From: Labia minor
Lineage: Eukaryota; Arthropoda; Insecta; Dermaptera; Spongiphoridae
Direction: 5' to 3'
Assembly: GCA_963082975.1 (NCBI GenBank)
Contig: OY720349.1
Location: forward strand, 46,543,962-46,607,961
Length of the DNA: 64,000 nt
A program made the position numbers and the translations under genes. The notes beneath the pieces are model-generated. The model saw only the letters and a list, made by a program, of their open reading frames with translations, did not search any database and was not told the origin of the DNA. This document shows, piece after piece, positions 1 through 10,654 of this stretch. Numbering within the stretch: the first letter of the stretch is position 1; the number at the start of each line of letters is the position of its first letter.

Positions 1-55
1 AAAATTAAATTTGGTGATGATTACTAAATGTAAATTTTATTCATGGGAATAAAAA

Positions 56-583
56 CGAGGCCTGGTCAATAAGTCCGTGACTTTTTGAATTTCCCTACTC
101 TCAAATGAAATGACAACACTGCTTCTGTCAGCAGCCAACTATCAGCTAACTCCTGTCCTAATTTGAACCAGCTGGGTTTTTTTAGATTTTGCATGACACC
201 TATTAATAGCAAACTCCCTTGTGATTTGAGAAGAAAATAGAAAAAAGTGAATTCCGTGTGCTCATTAATGTTTGGCGTTGTTTAATCGCATAATGGACGA
301 GTTTTTGCGCTGTTTCGTAACCGAGGATGAAAAGTGGATGCATTACTACACACTAAAGACCAAACAGCAGTCAAAACATTGAGTTTTTCGGGGTGAATTG
401 GGACAAATACCTATTTTAATGTCCTCGACAAATCTTATATTTTGGAAGGGATAAAAAAAATTGGAGAAACGTTGGACGAAGTGTATAGAGCTCAAAGGAG
501 GCTACGTTGAAAAATAAAATAATTTTTTTATCCAAAAACTAGTGTTTCATTCAAAAAGTCACCGACTTAGTGCCCTGCCCTCG
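56..583 (+). mobile_element. Internally deleted mariner element with ~33-bp TIRs
   Basis: The left end (56-88) and right end (551-583) are imperfect inverted repeats. Both start CGAGG and end in GTGACTTTTTGA. A TA follows the right end; the left flank reads AA, probably a mutated TA. The interior at about 302-512 translates to a mariner transposase piece around the first catalytic aspartate (FVTEDEKWMHYYT), followed by the typical C-terminal KLEKRWTKCIELKGGYVEK. Stops and a large deletion remove the second and third aspartates of the DD34D triad. It is therefore a dead, non-autonomous derivative. The subfamily was not determined. Confidence 0.85.
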
Positions 584-1814
584 TAATTAAAATTAAAAAG
601 ATAAAAAGGTTCATGTGAACAATTGATATCCTTCTGGTTTGCAAACCTTATTCATGTCATTTTCATTTCGAATGTTGAACAGTAGAAATATTTAACTTTG
701 AAATTATTCAATTGAAAGGAACTTGAATTATAAAATATATATAGGAATTATAATACAAATAATTATTTACTGTCAGAGTTAAACGATAGGTTCTAAAAAT
801 AAGCCATTGTCACATATCTACTTAAATAATGTTTTTTTTTTTTTTTTTTTTTTTACTCAAATAAATATGTCTTCCTATTGTGCAATACTCTTGACAAGAT
901 TTCAAAATCAAAAATGACGTGAAGATAGACGCAAATGTTAACACAATTTTATTTCTTTACGTACACAGATGGAAAAGAAGGAGACAAGCAACTTGCAACA
1001 TTGATAAAGCAATAAAAGAAATAATAAAAATTCTATTCTATTATCTATGGTTGCATCTTAGAAAATTTCCAATCGATTCTTTGCAGTCACCTTGTCTTTT
1101 TTCTTTAAAATGTTATACTTTTGATACGTATTTTGTTTTATTTTTTATTTAAATTTACATTTTAAAACAAATTTTCGAAATAAAAATATAGTTTTCTTTT
1201 ATTATAAGGGAGATAAGATAAAATAAAATTCAACCTAAAAAGTGTGTGTATATTTAAAAAAAAAAAAAAATTATATTAAATTTCTATTCTAAAAATTCAT
1301 AATATTTTCAATCTTCTGTTTGATTTCAAAATCTGTATATCATAATATAGAAAGTCATTTATCTATAAAAATATAATTATAATAAATTAATTTTCTCATT
1401 TTTATTTGCCCTTGGGAAATAAGCCCGCCCACATTTGGTCTAAGTTTCCACATTGAATTAAATGTCAAATATTAAACTATACAATTGAGTTAACTTATTG
1501 TGGTTTGAACCCTAAAAAAAACTGCAGTTTTGATTCATTCAATTAAAATTTAATCAAAATTAAAGTTAAATACAAGTTTTTTTGAGAAATTATAGAATTA
1601 TTAAAATTATGGTATTATTATTATTGGTATAAAATGCATATGTGTTTTTTAAATATTATAATAAGAAATTAATTCAATAAATAATATACGATATATATAA
1701 GGTAACATATATATATGCAAACAAAGTAGGTGGATATTAAAGCATTGAAATTAATTTTAGCCAAAATGCAAAGTTGTGGTAGTATTTACAGGAAATTTAA
1801 TGTATTAGTGTATA
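584..1814. other. AT-rich DNA without recognised gene
   Basis: This holds homopolymer runs (poly-T near 832-854, poly-A near 1255-1270) and simple AT-rich sequence. The only reading frame of note (77 codons at 919-1152) has low-complexity composition and no recognisable domain. I do not call it a gene. Confidence 0.6.
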
Positions 1815-2040
1815 TTGGACTTGGTTGATTGGGATAAAGGGCTGGATGGAGTTCAGGCCCGAAGCCAAGAGTCCTCATAATTGCTGGCAAGTCTAAAGGG
1901 ACTTCCTGTTCCTGGTCAATTGCCGAGTCGTATGCAACCGACATTTGACAGCTGGCGGGCGCGTTAATTACGTAAGGGCCCAAGCGCACCCTCAAAGTCT
2001 CCCTTTCTACCCCTGTCTACATGCACAAGTAGACTATTTA
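1815..2040. other. Island of normal GC content, candidate conserved non-coding element
   Basis: The base composition changes sharply from the AT-rich surroundings. It includes the segment GGCGGGCGCGTTAATTACG near 1955, with a TTAATTA homeodomain-type core. A 69-codon minus-strand frame covers it but resembles no family I know and lacks clear splice signals. It could be a regulatory element or an unrecognised exon. Confidence 0.35.
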
Positions 2041-2719
2041 AATGACGATCTTCTCAAATAGGCTTTCAGAAAAGATTCGCTTCATTAAAAATATATTTCT
2101 TGAAAGTAGATCATTTCAATCCATTTGTTGAATTAAAAGCAGTTGACTATATGAATTGATCGGCTTTTACGGGATTTTGATTGATTTATATTAATCCCCT
2201 CTGGGTATAAAAATCAATATTTTTTTCAAACAAACAAAAAAAAAAAGCAAATGCAGATTAAGTTGATTGTTTATTGAATCAAATACTGAATTCATATGAA
2301 TATATATGTATGTACTATATATATTTACCAATAAAATACTTTCATATTTGAATATATATATATATATCAGAGAATTACTAAAGAATTTATTGTTTTTTAT
2401 TAAATTAATATTCATTTCTTTTTAAAATGTTTATTTGAATCAAAATAAAACAGAAGAATATGTTAATTCATTCACTCTCCATGAATGTATAATACTGGAG
2501 TTTATTCTAAGGTTTGGAATTTGGACTCTTTAAGTGATGAGATGATATTCATGTTAAGATAGAAATCATTTTTATGTTTAACTTTCACCAAATGAGTCAG
2601 TTCAGACTTTAAGAAATTTGGAAAATATTAAAAATTTACTCTTGAAGTAAGAAGCCTTTTACCCAAATTGTGCGAAATTCACGTGGAACATTTGGTACCT
2701 AACAAAAAATACCTTTTCA
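2041..2719. other. AT-rich DNA, nothing recognised
   Basis: Short AT repeats near 2300-2370 only. There is no coding or repeat-family signal that I can support. Confidence 0.55.
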
Positions 2720-2840
2720 ACACAGTTTGTAGATCAATTAGTGAAGCCTGTTCATGAACCTCGGTCGTAATTGAACAACCCGTTCACGTACTTTTCCAGT
2801 GCGTTTAATCGAAAGTATTGCTGTTGTTGTCTGAACAACC
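2720..2840. repeat. Dispersed repeat R, copy 1
   Basis: This shares an interrupted but clear similarity with 48365-48470, in the same orientation. Both have GATCAATT, then GAACAACCCGTTCAC, then CTTTTC, then a GTxCGTTxAATC block. No terminal structure or coding content was seen, so the class is unknown. Confidence 0.55.
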
Positions 2841-3134
2841 ATCAACATCAGCATCATTGAAATACAAATGTTACCATTCATGGCAATCGAAAATATTTGA
2901 AAAAATTGAGTTGATAGAATGACGTTTTGTAAAGCCATTCGAGGAAATCATTTAAAAGAAGTGGTATTCCATGTTTAAATGGAATGTTTTTTGCATGATG
3001 ATTTTTTCAACCAAATTAAGTTGGTAATTATAATTTAACATTTTAAAAACATAATATTTCCGGAAAGAAATATAATGAAAACGTATAAATTATTATATAA
3101 TGTATATTGTGTTTATTTTATCTCTATGAATGTA

Positions 3135-3252
3135 CAGTGACGGAAAAAAGTAAATGCTAGGTTGACGCTGACAGGTAATGACAATGCGCCTTCTTGATCG
3201 GTTGATTATCCAACAACAGCAACACCGTGGCGTTTACTTTTTTCTATCACTG
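3135..3252. mobile_element. 118-bp Tc1/mariner-type MITE
   Basis: The inverted termini are about 23 bp: CAGTGACGGAAAAAAGTAAA at the left, and the complement of CAGTGATAGAAAAAAGTAAA at the right. They are flanked on both sides by TA (3133-3134 and 3253-3254), the target duplication of Tc1/mariner elements. The interior is non-coding, so mobility would need a transposase supplied from elsewhere. Confidence 0.85.
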
Positions 3253-4638
3253 TATAGTAAGTATACTATACTTGATATTTCCTGTTCTTAGTCCCAACAA
3301 ACATGCCTCCAAATATTCCAATCCTAAGCTATTCGTTGCTATCTTATCCTAATTTTCATAAAGATATCTTCTTTCAGGTAATCATCAGATTTATTAAAAT
3401 AGGTATATTTATTACTTAGAAATGATTTAAAATATATCATTTCTAAAAAATGAAAAAACAGCATTAATATTCTACCAGTATAACTTAGTTGAAAAAAAAA
3501 ATACATTAAACTTTTCAACAAGTATATATCAACTCATCCAGGAGTTAATAATACTAAACTAGTTGTCATGGATATAACGAAAAGCAAGTTTAAAGTGACA
3601 TTTTAAGAAAAATGAAAAGCTATACAATGAAGATAAAGATAAAAATATATACAACTTAATAAATATAAATATATAAAATTAAATATAAATATATAAAATT
3701 AAAAAATGGCATTAGGAAAAATGATTAAATCAAAAATAAGAGCTTAAAATTTAATATTTTTATCTATTACCAATAAATTATTCTATTAGCGAGAAGAAAT
3801 TAATATGTATCACACACTTTAACATAATATTATTATCTATCCATTCCTAATAGAATTATGATTTTAACTTTGATCTAGATATTAAATTTGCTAGTTGCAA
3901 GGGTCGAGGGTGACTTTGCGGTTGACCAACGGACATCCTAGCTTTGACGAGAGAAAGGGTGTAGAGACCAATCCATCCCCAGTTCACTTACTGTTTCATT
4001 AGTAAACTACTCCCACCCTTTTGTTGAGAGGTTGCGTGTAATACCGTTCACAACTACCTAATCGAGTAAAATTGTACACTAACACATTGTCACACATTTC
4101 AACCATCTCTCTTAAAACATTAAAATTTTGAAAAGTACTGACGATCGCATGCATTATAAACATTTTTTGTTTTGTTTTAATAGGAATTCATATCTCTCAA
4201 GCCTTTCGTTTCTTTTGATATAGAATTCGCTCATAAACTAAAAAATTTGAGTATAGGGGGAGATAAAGTGTGATAATAAAAATGCAAGAGCATGTTTGAA
4301 AATCATTTTGAATTACTAATGTACATTTATAATTTATAGAAAAAATGACCTATTAGAAAAAGTAAAAAAAAAATACTAATATATAAAATTCATGAATACA
4401 AAAAAATAAATAAAACTATATTACTATTATAAGATTAAAATAATAAAGTAGTAAGTTTTTTTTGACTGATAAGCTTTTAATTGAATTTTCAATTGAAATA
4501 ATAAAATTTAATTTATTTTAATTATCTTAATTATCCATTTCTGTAAAGATTGGATCTATTTTATTTACTCAAATTTTATTTATACCTTTGAATTTCTTTG
4601 CTGATGTAATTCCCTTCTGCAAAATAATACTAATACTT
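3253..4638. other. AT-rich DNA with a GC-normal patch at about 3890-4110
   Basis: This is mostly AT-rich and non-coding. The patch at 3890-4110 has ordinary composition and no open frame. At 3362-3376 there is a splice-acceptor-like CTTCTTTCAG followed by GTAATC, which is too weak to call. Confidence 0.5.
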
Positions 4639-4770
4639 GATAAAAAGTAGCGCTCCCGTTTAAGAAAATCAAGATTAAGAATGAGTGGAAGGCGTTCTAC
4701 TGATCATAGAACTCCTTTATCCCGATTAAGCGGCAGCCGACTTGATAAGCTCTATCCTTGCGTAGATATA
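4639..4770 (+). repeat. tRNA-SINE family 1, 5'-truncated copy
   Basis: It matches the body of the complete SINE at 20356-20616 (minus strand). Shared blocks in order are AAAAGTAGCGCTCC, AAGAAAATCAAGATTAAG and the core GTTCTACTGATCATAGAAC. Downstream, CTTGCGTAGA is also present after the core in the copy at 61534. The tRNA head is missing. Confidence 0.7.
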
Positions 4771-4782
4771 CAAAAGGCAGAG

Positions 4783-4786
<4 letters not shown>

Positions 4787-4829
<43 letters not shown>
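4787..4829. repeat. (TA)n microsatellite
   Basis: An uninterrupted TA run of about 21 units. The minus-strand frame across it encodes an Ile-Tyr repeat and is an artefact. Confidence 0.95.
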
Positions 4830-4834
<5 letters not shown>

Positions 4835-5177
4835 TATATTTAATATATTGATCAAAATCAAAAATAGCATTTTATAAAAGAAATTAATTTCTTCTCTTTC
4901 TAAATGTAGAATTTGCAATACTATAATGTTAGTATAATTATATAATATTAAAATGACAGGTTTATATATTTATTTATGATTTATAATTAGATTTTAGTAC
5001 CTAAAATAAGATAATACAAACAAAAACTTAATCAAATTAAATCCTTTCCTTCAATACTAATAAAAAAACATCTGAGAATGCTAGGAATAATTATAATTAT
5101 AATGATACGATCGAATATGCGCTGAAAACATCGCTTATTTATAATTATTTTTATAATTTATAATTAAAAAATTATTA

Positions 5178-5490
5178 TCCCGGGAATTTCCCTAAGGTTC
5201 CCGGGCATTTTTTTAATGTTTACAATAATGTCTAAACATTTTTTCTTTACAATTTTACATTATAATAACACTAATTACAGTAGTTATAATATATGGGAAA
5301 TTTTCAACTTTGACCGCCGATTTGACCATGTTCCCAAACGAATTTTAAAAAACCAAGACCACGTTACATTTACACTTTTTTAAGCTCTACTCAAATCCAA
5401 AATCAAAATTTAAAAAATCGAAAATTTTTGGCGACAGACACACAGACATATAGATTTTATAAACGAACTAAAAGTTCGTTGAAAATCTTT
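5178..5490. repeat. Possible dispersed repeat with palindromic ends
   Basis: The left edge contains inverted CCCGGGAA and TTCCCGGG, 11 bp apart. The right edge has GAACTAAAAGTTC after a GACAGACACACAGACATATAG segment. Such CAGACA-rich tails are common in invertebrate interspersed repeats. Only one copy lies in the window, so the boundaries are uncertain. Confidence 0.35.
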
Positions 5491-6964
5491 TTTTTTAAAT
5501 TAACAGAGAAAAAAGAGAATGTTTGAAAATTTTGTTTTCCTTATTATTTTTAATTTTTTATAATTTTCATTTAAATATACGCATGTTATGTTTTGAGTTG
5601 ATGAGTTTAACAAAAGAGACATTTTTATTTTATTATTAATATTATATTGTTTCTCTCATAAACTGACATTAAAAAAACTATTATAAAATCGGAAAATGGG
5701 TAAAATTCATGTATAACATGAAGTTTTTCCTTCATGTTTTTAAATATAATGTTCAATCATAAAAAAACCTTCATCAATCTAATCTGACATTTTTTAATAG
5801 GTTTTTAATAATGATTGATCGTAACACTAAAAAGGTTGAGATATGTCAAATTGTTTTATTTTATATTAAATTTCATGGTTATCGATCTTATTTGTTTTCA
5901 ACTATGAAATTTATTATTATAAATTATTATAATAAAACTTAAAGAAAGAGATGTATATTAGCAAAATTCGAAGTTTATATTATTACTTAAATATATTTAT
6001 AATTTTGATTTTTTTTTTTATAAATTTATAATTTTTATAATTTATAAATGAATGATAGAGAATTGAATTAGTAGATATAAACGATATGTATGTGTACATT
6101 AAATGCAATAGATCTAATCTTAATCAATTTACAATTTTGTTACAAAAATAGATAAATAATTAATTTTTGTTTTTTCAATTATAAATTCAAAATTCAATGA
6201 AAAACTTATCAAGTAAAAAAATCATAATAATTTACATTATAATTTTCAACTTATAATATAAGTAAAAGCAGAGTCACATGCCTTTTCTTAACCCTCCCTA
6301 CCCCCTTCACTCATCCCTATCTCCATCACCAACAGTTAAAACCATTTTCAACATTTCCTCATCACTTCTCTTCACCATTAGAGTCAAGTATTCTGCATTT
6401 GTTTCCTAAATTAACAATTTCCTTGCAGAGTAGATTTATTATCTTCCCGTTGGAATTTTCACCCCATCTTCACGAGGTTCCAATTATACTGTCTCCGTCA
6501 AAGGACCTATCATTTAAACCAAAACAAAAAATATTGTTAACGCCCTTTTATTATATCACGTAACAATATTTCTATATTTATAAAAACCATTTTTTTAATA
6601 AGTGTATTTTCTACCTTTTTTTTAAATACATTCATTAGTATTCTTTGACATTAAATTTAATTAAAAAGTTATGCCTTTCTCTGGCCGTTAAGATAAAGGT
6701 ATATGCTATTAGAGCTGATGATAAAGTTTCACTCGAGATTCGATGCTTTCCAATTGCAAGATTTTAGATATCGTTCATTTTATTAAAAGACCATAAAATT
6801 AAATTATAATTCAGGTAATTCCATACAATTAGAAAAATTATCATCGCATCAAAAATTAAATAAATATTTAAATATTAAAGTTTTAATTTAATTTAATTAA
6901 AATGAAATTTAAATATTAAATTTTATTAAAGAATCTGATTAAAAAACTAATGTTTATGATTTAT
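5491..6964. other. AT-rich DNA with a pyrimidine-rich island at 6270-6510
   Basis: The island holds runs such as CCCTCCCTACCCCCTTCACTC and is compositionally distinct from its flanks, but has no open frame. The remainder is AT-rich and unremarkable. Confidence 0.5.
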
Positions 6965-6977
6965 TTTTATCTAAAAT

Positions 6978-7768
6978 TATTATTATTATTATTTGCGTTT
7001 GGACCATCTAGGATCACGCAAAGCGATGCTTGTTTTTGAAGTAGTCCTGCTGGTGCAGAGTTATATAGAACCAGGGCTTGTCAGTTCCTGGAGCCGGAGG
7101 CAGCTGATGTTAAATTGAATTTATTAGAAAAATCCGTTCTTGGTTAGAATCGGACGCTTCTTGTGTAGAAGGTTGCCACTAGGGTTTCTGGTTCGAATAT
7201 ATTCGTAACCGATATTTGCGAATAAATGCTCAAAATTCACTATTCGTTATTTGCGAATTGTTGTCAATTATGCATAATTCCTGGTTTCATAGCAAACTTT
7301 CAAATTTGATTAACAAGCGAAATCCTATTTTTATGAAGTTCTTTCGATATTACAAAAAATTCAATTTGAGTGTGAATTTGAATCAGATAGAATAAGAGCC
7401 AGACAACCGGGTAAAAAAAGGAAAGAAAATATGTTTTAGCTGATCAAAAAATTGATTCTCTTAAATTACAATTTATTGAGCGTATGTGTACTAAAGTATC
7501 CCCGCTAAATTTTGAATTCAAAAATTTTATCCGTTTGTAATTCACAACTATAAGTTTTATTTAATTTATAATAAGAAAACACGAGTAATAGAATAATTAG
7601 TGAAAAAAACAACCAAAATTAAAAAAAAAACTACAAAAACGAAACTATTCGAATATTATTTGTTATTTGCGAATAGTAAGGTTCTATTAACCGATATTTG
7701 CAAATAGTAAAAAGCTCGAATAATCAGAAACCCTAGTTGCCACGCTACACTCTCGGCCAAGCCACCTC
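6978..7768 (-). repeat. tRNA-SINE family 2, split by a hAT MITE
   Basis: Read on the minus strand, the element begins at 7768. Its tRNA-like head contains GGCCGAGAGTGTAGC (box A-like) and GTCCGATTCT (box B-like). The body ends in GCGTGATCCTAGATGGTCC followed by an (AAT)n tail. A 13-bp target duplication, TTTTATCTAAAAT, flanks it at 6965-6977 and 7769-7781. Without the inserted MITE and one MITE duplication the SINE is about 227 bp. A related copy lies at 53035-53167 with a similar GCGTGATCCT segment and AAT tail. The insertion is probably LINE-mediated. Confidence 0.8.
7180..7735. mobile_element. 556-bp hAT MITE inserted in a SINE
   Basis: The termini are TAGGGTTTCTG and its exact complement CAGAAACCCTA. 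They are flanked by a perfect 8-bp target duplication, GTTGCCAC, at 7172-7179 and 7736-7743. Near each end there are several copies of a TATTTGCGAATA-like motif in both orientations, which may be transposase-binding subterminal repeats. There is no coding capacity. The 8-bp duplication and TAGGG end indicate the hAT superfamily. Confidence 0.9.
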
Positions 7769-7781
7769 TTTTATCTAAAAT

Positions 7782-8639
7782 AATATATATTTTAATACTT
7801 AAAAGAAATTGGATAAAAAAAAGTTTTATTAATATCCAAATTTAAATTAATTATTTATTTTATAAATTTTGAGAAAGAAAATGGATATATTCCAATTAAA
7901 TTGTTTCTATTTTAATAGGACTAGCAGATTGTCTATTCTACATATGTTATAAATTTACAGAAATTTTATTAAACGGATTTGAAAAAAATTTAGAGTAAGT
8001 GAATAAATCATTAACTCCTAGAGGTAGTTCCTTAAAAATTAATCTCATTTATTGTTTTTAAACCTATGACCATATTTTATATTTATATTTATTTATTTTT
8101 AAATTAATAAAAATGATTTTTTGAAAATTTTTTTTTTTATGTATTCTTGTAGTTCTGTTATTTTCTTATACAAATACAAAACATCTTTATATATAGATGT
8201 AGCATATAGGTATATAAAATTTAATTAAAAAAAATTTATCATAATATTTATTGTGAATATAATGTTTAGGTTTATTATTAAAGGCTTTATTTGTTGAAAT
8301 TTGTTTTGCAAATAGAATTTTAGAGAAGATAGGCTTTAGTTTAAACAATATAAAAGGTAAATATTAGCTATAATTCTAGGATTGTTGCTAATTTTGTTCA
8401 GATATTAAAGGGTCTCTTTCTCTTTCTACATTGAGGGAGATAATAACAAGGACAAATAAAGCAAGGGTGTCAGTTTCTCTCCCAACTACATATTATACAT
8501 ATAATCTAAAAAGGATAAAATCTATTATAATTCTTCTCTATGCAAATATATAATCAAATAATCCAACAGTGAATTACTAATAAATGTTCAATACAATTTA
8601 TTTCAAATTCTAAAAATGTAAATAAGCAATAAAAAAGGC
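7782..8639. other. AT-rich DNA, nothing recognised
   Basis: No open frame of note, no inverted termini and no similarity to other parts of the window were seen. Confidence 0.55.
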
Positions 8640-8850
8640 TTTCTGCTTTGTTTAGGCATCAACAAGGAGCTTATACAAATTTAATAGGCTTCGGATGGAT
8701 TTGTATCAATTCGCTCCAGTGAGCTGAAAGCATTCCATGGATATCGAAAGAACCAATCCAATGGAGGATGGAGGGCCTCATTCCTTACAGCTCGAAATAG
8801 ACTGGAGAGTAGCTCATGGAAAGCTGGACTTCATCAGATGTCGTTAGAAA
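8640..8850. other. GC-normal island, candidate conserved non-coding element
   Basis: Ordinary base composition in AT-rich surroundings, with stops in all frames at exon-size scale. It contains GGAGGATGGAGGGCCTC and similar unique sequence. The function is unknown. Confidence 0.35.
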
Positions 8851-8863
8851 AACAACTTGAACA

Positions 8864-9250
8864 GTGAATACAAATACAAATACCACTTATTTTTACTATT
8901 TATATTCTTATTTTTCTATCATTTTTTACTATCTCTGGCGAGATAGTATTGCGATCATGAAAATTTTCGATGTTGAGATTTTGATGTTTTTATACGTTTT
9001 GAAGGTTTCTGAATCATTTTCACTAAGGTTGAGAAAAATGTCTGTGTGTGTGTGTGTGTATGTGTGTATGTATGTAGGCAAGATTACGCAAAAACGGTTT
9101 GAGCTAGAATGATGCAATTTGGTACATGAGCATTATTCAAAATTCATAGTTTTCTATCAACTTTTGAAAATGTAGCTCAACCGGAAGAGGGTCATTACCT
9201 ACAACGTTTTGATTTTTTTTCCTCTAAAGTGACCGTAAAAATAAAGATAT
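8864..9250. repeat. (TG)n tract with adjoining repeat-like sequence
   Basis: A TG/TATG microsatellite at 9041-9078 is followed by GATTACGCAAAAACGGTTTG and ATGATGCAATTTGGTAC. This arrangement resembles many arthropod interspersed repeats. There is no second copy in the window, and the reading frames on both strands here are shadows of the microsatellite. Confidence 0.45.
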
Positions 9251-9530
9251 ATGTTTGATAATTTTTCACATGATTAATAATTGTATAAAACTGCTATATA
9301 TAGAATTTCAGCTTGATTGAATCGCTGAAAGTAACAGAATTAATTTTTTAACACTGCAAATCTCACGCGCCAACACGTGCCATGGTGCCATCAATAAAAA
9401 GCCAAACATGCGCTGGTTTAATATTTATTACTTATAATTTATAATTAATTAAATTTAATTTAAATATAATATATTATGTTATTTAATCCAATTCAGATTG
9501 CAAGATAGTCGAGTGGAGACACTCCAGCTT

Positions 9531-10180
9531 ATTACCGACCGACGATAGTAAGGGAGGTATTGTTTTCACACCAAATTTCACATGTGGAGATTTTTACATA
9601 TCTCCACGAATCATGCATTTTCTAAACAGAAAAAAGTATTTTTAGCATGATGTCTGTCCGTCTGTCCGTCCGTCCGTCTGTCCGTCTGTCCGTCCGTATA
9701 GATGTGTACAGCCTGAACGGCTCAACCGATTTTGATGAAATTTGGTATATTTACTTAATGCATCAGTGGGATGAATTGATCAACTTTTGGTGCAATTCCG
9801 GAAACCGGAAGTGGTAGTATTAGCGATCAACGATAGGAAGGAAAGGGTTATTTTCACACCAAAGGAGATTTTTTTATATATCACCACGAATCATGCATTT
9901 TGTAATGGTTTTATCCTCGAAAAAAATCATATTTATTAGTTTTTTCTTGATTTAAAATTATATGACGTCATCCAGCCATGCATGACGTCACAGCCTGGTC
10001 TTGCATATATATTATAAATAAAATAAAATTAAAAATGTTTATATTTATTATTTATGTATCCATATCTGTTTTTTATTACATTAATAGATATATGAAAATT
10101 ATTTGAAATTGTTTCTGTAGCTGGAAATTAATTTATTTCAAACCGTCGGTCGGTTCGGACCTGGCCACAGGTCAACTTAT
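9531..10180 (+). mobile_element. HINE (non-autonomous Helentron), long form, copy H1
   Basis: The hallmarks of Drosophila DINE-1/HINE elements are present. A subterminal repeat ACCGACCGACG lies at 9534-9544, and its inverse CGTCGGTCGGT lies near the 3' end. A (GTCY)n array of 11 units spans 9652-9695. A 3' hairpin GACCTG-GCCA-CAGGTC at 10158-10173 comes just before the terminal AACTTATTT. The flanks are T-rich with no target duplication, as expected for Helentron insertion between Ts. Internally the 5' module (CGACGATAG...CACGAATCATGCATTTT) is repeated at about 9815-9915. It carries two TGACGTCA palindromes (9963-9970 and 9983-9990). It has no coding capacity. Confidence 0.85.
9652..9695 (+). 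repeat. (GTCY)n array in HINE H1
   Basis: Eleven tetranucleotides, each GTCT or GTCC. The equivalent array in H2 (16471-16498) has seven, so the length varies between copies. Confidence 0.95.
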
Positions 10181-10599
10181 TTTTTAATAATTTAACATTA
10201 ATTTGTATGAATTATGCTTTAGATAATTTTCATAAAATCACCTTAAAACATAGGTTCTTAAACTTATGTACTCCACGGACCCCCACTTGAAAAATTTTTT
10301 TTTGACGGACCCCCATCACAACTTTAGGTACTTTACGTCATTTTATTAATTAATTTCTGGCTTACGATCTCATAAGGACAAGGATATATGATGAATATTT
10401 CTAACAGTGATTGGTGAATAACGATTTTTTTGCATATTGTAGAACACATTTTATTAGAAATTATAATATTGAAGAAAGAAAATACAAACATTGTCATAGC
10501 AACAAATCTCACAAATTATAATGGGTACTTACATTAAATTCATATAAATATTTTATAATTTTTTTCAGAAAATATTAAATAAGAAATATTTTAAAAAAT

Positions 10600-10654
10600 A
10601 ACTGCATCTATCTCATTAAATATAACTTACATATTTAATGAGATGTATGCAGTT
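10600..10654. repeat. Hairpin spanning the transposase stop codon, copy 1
   Basis: Arms 10600-10622 and 10632-10654 are complementary at 21 of 23 positions, with a 9-base loop. The minus-strand TAA stop (10637-10635) lies inside one arm. The same structure is at 25356-25410 in the second copy. Confidence 0.9.

Noticed and set aside
4697-4918. Tyr-Ile repeat protein
   Set aside because: It is a translation of a (TA)n microsatellite.
9652-9695. Regular GTCY units as a possible CRISPR-like or satellite array
   Set aside because: Units are four bases with no spacers and sit inside a HINE, where such arrays are expected.
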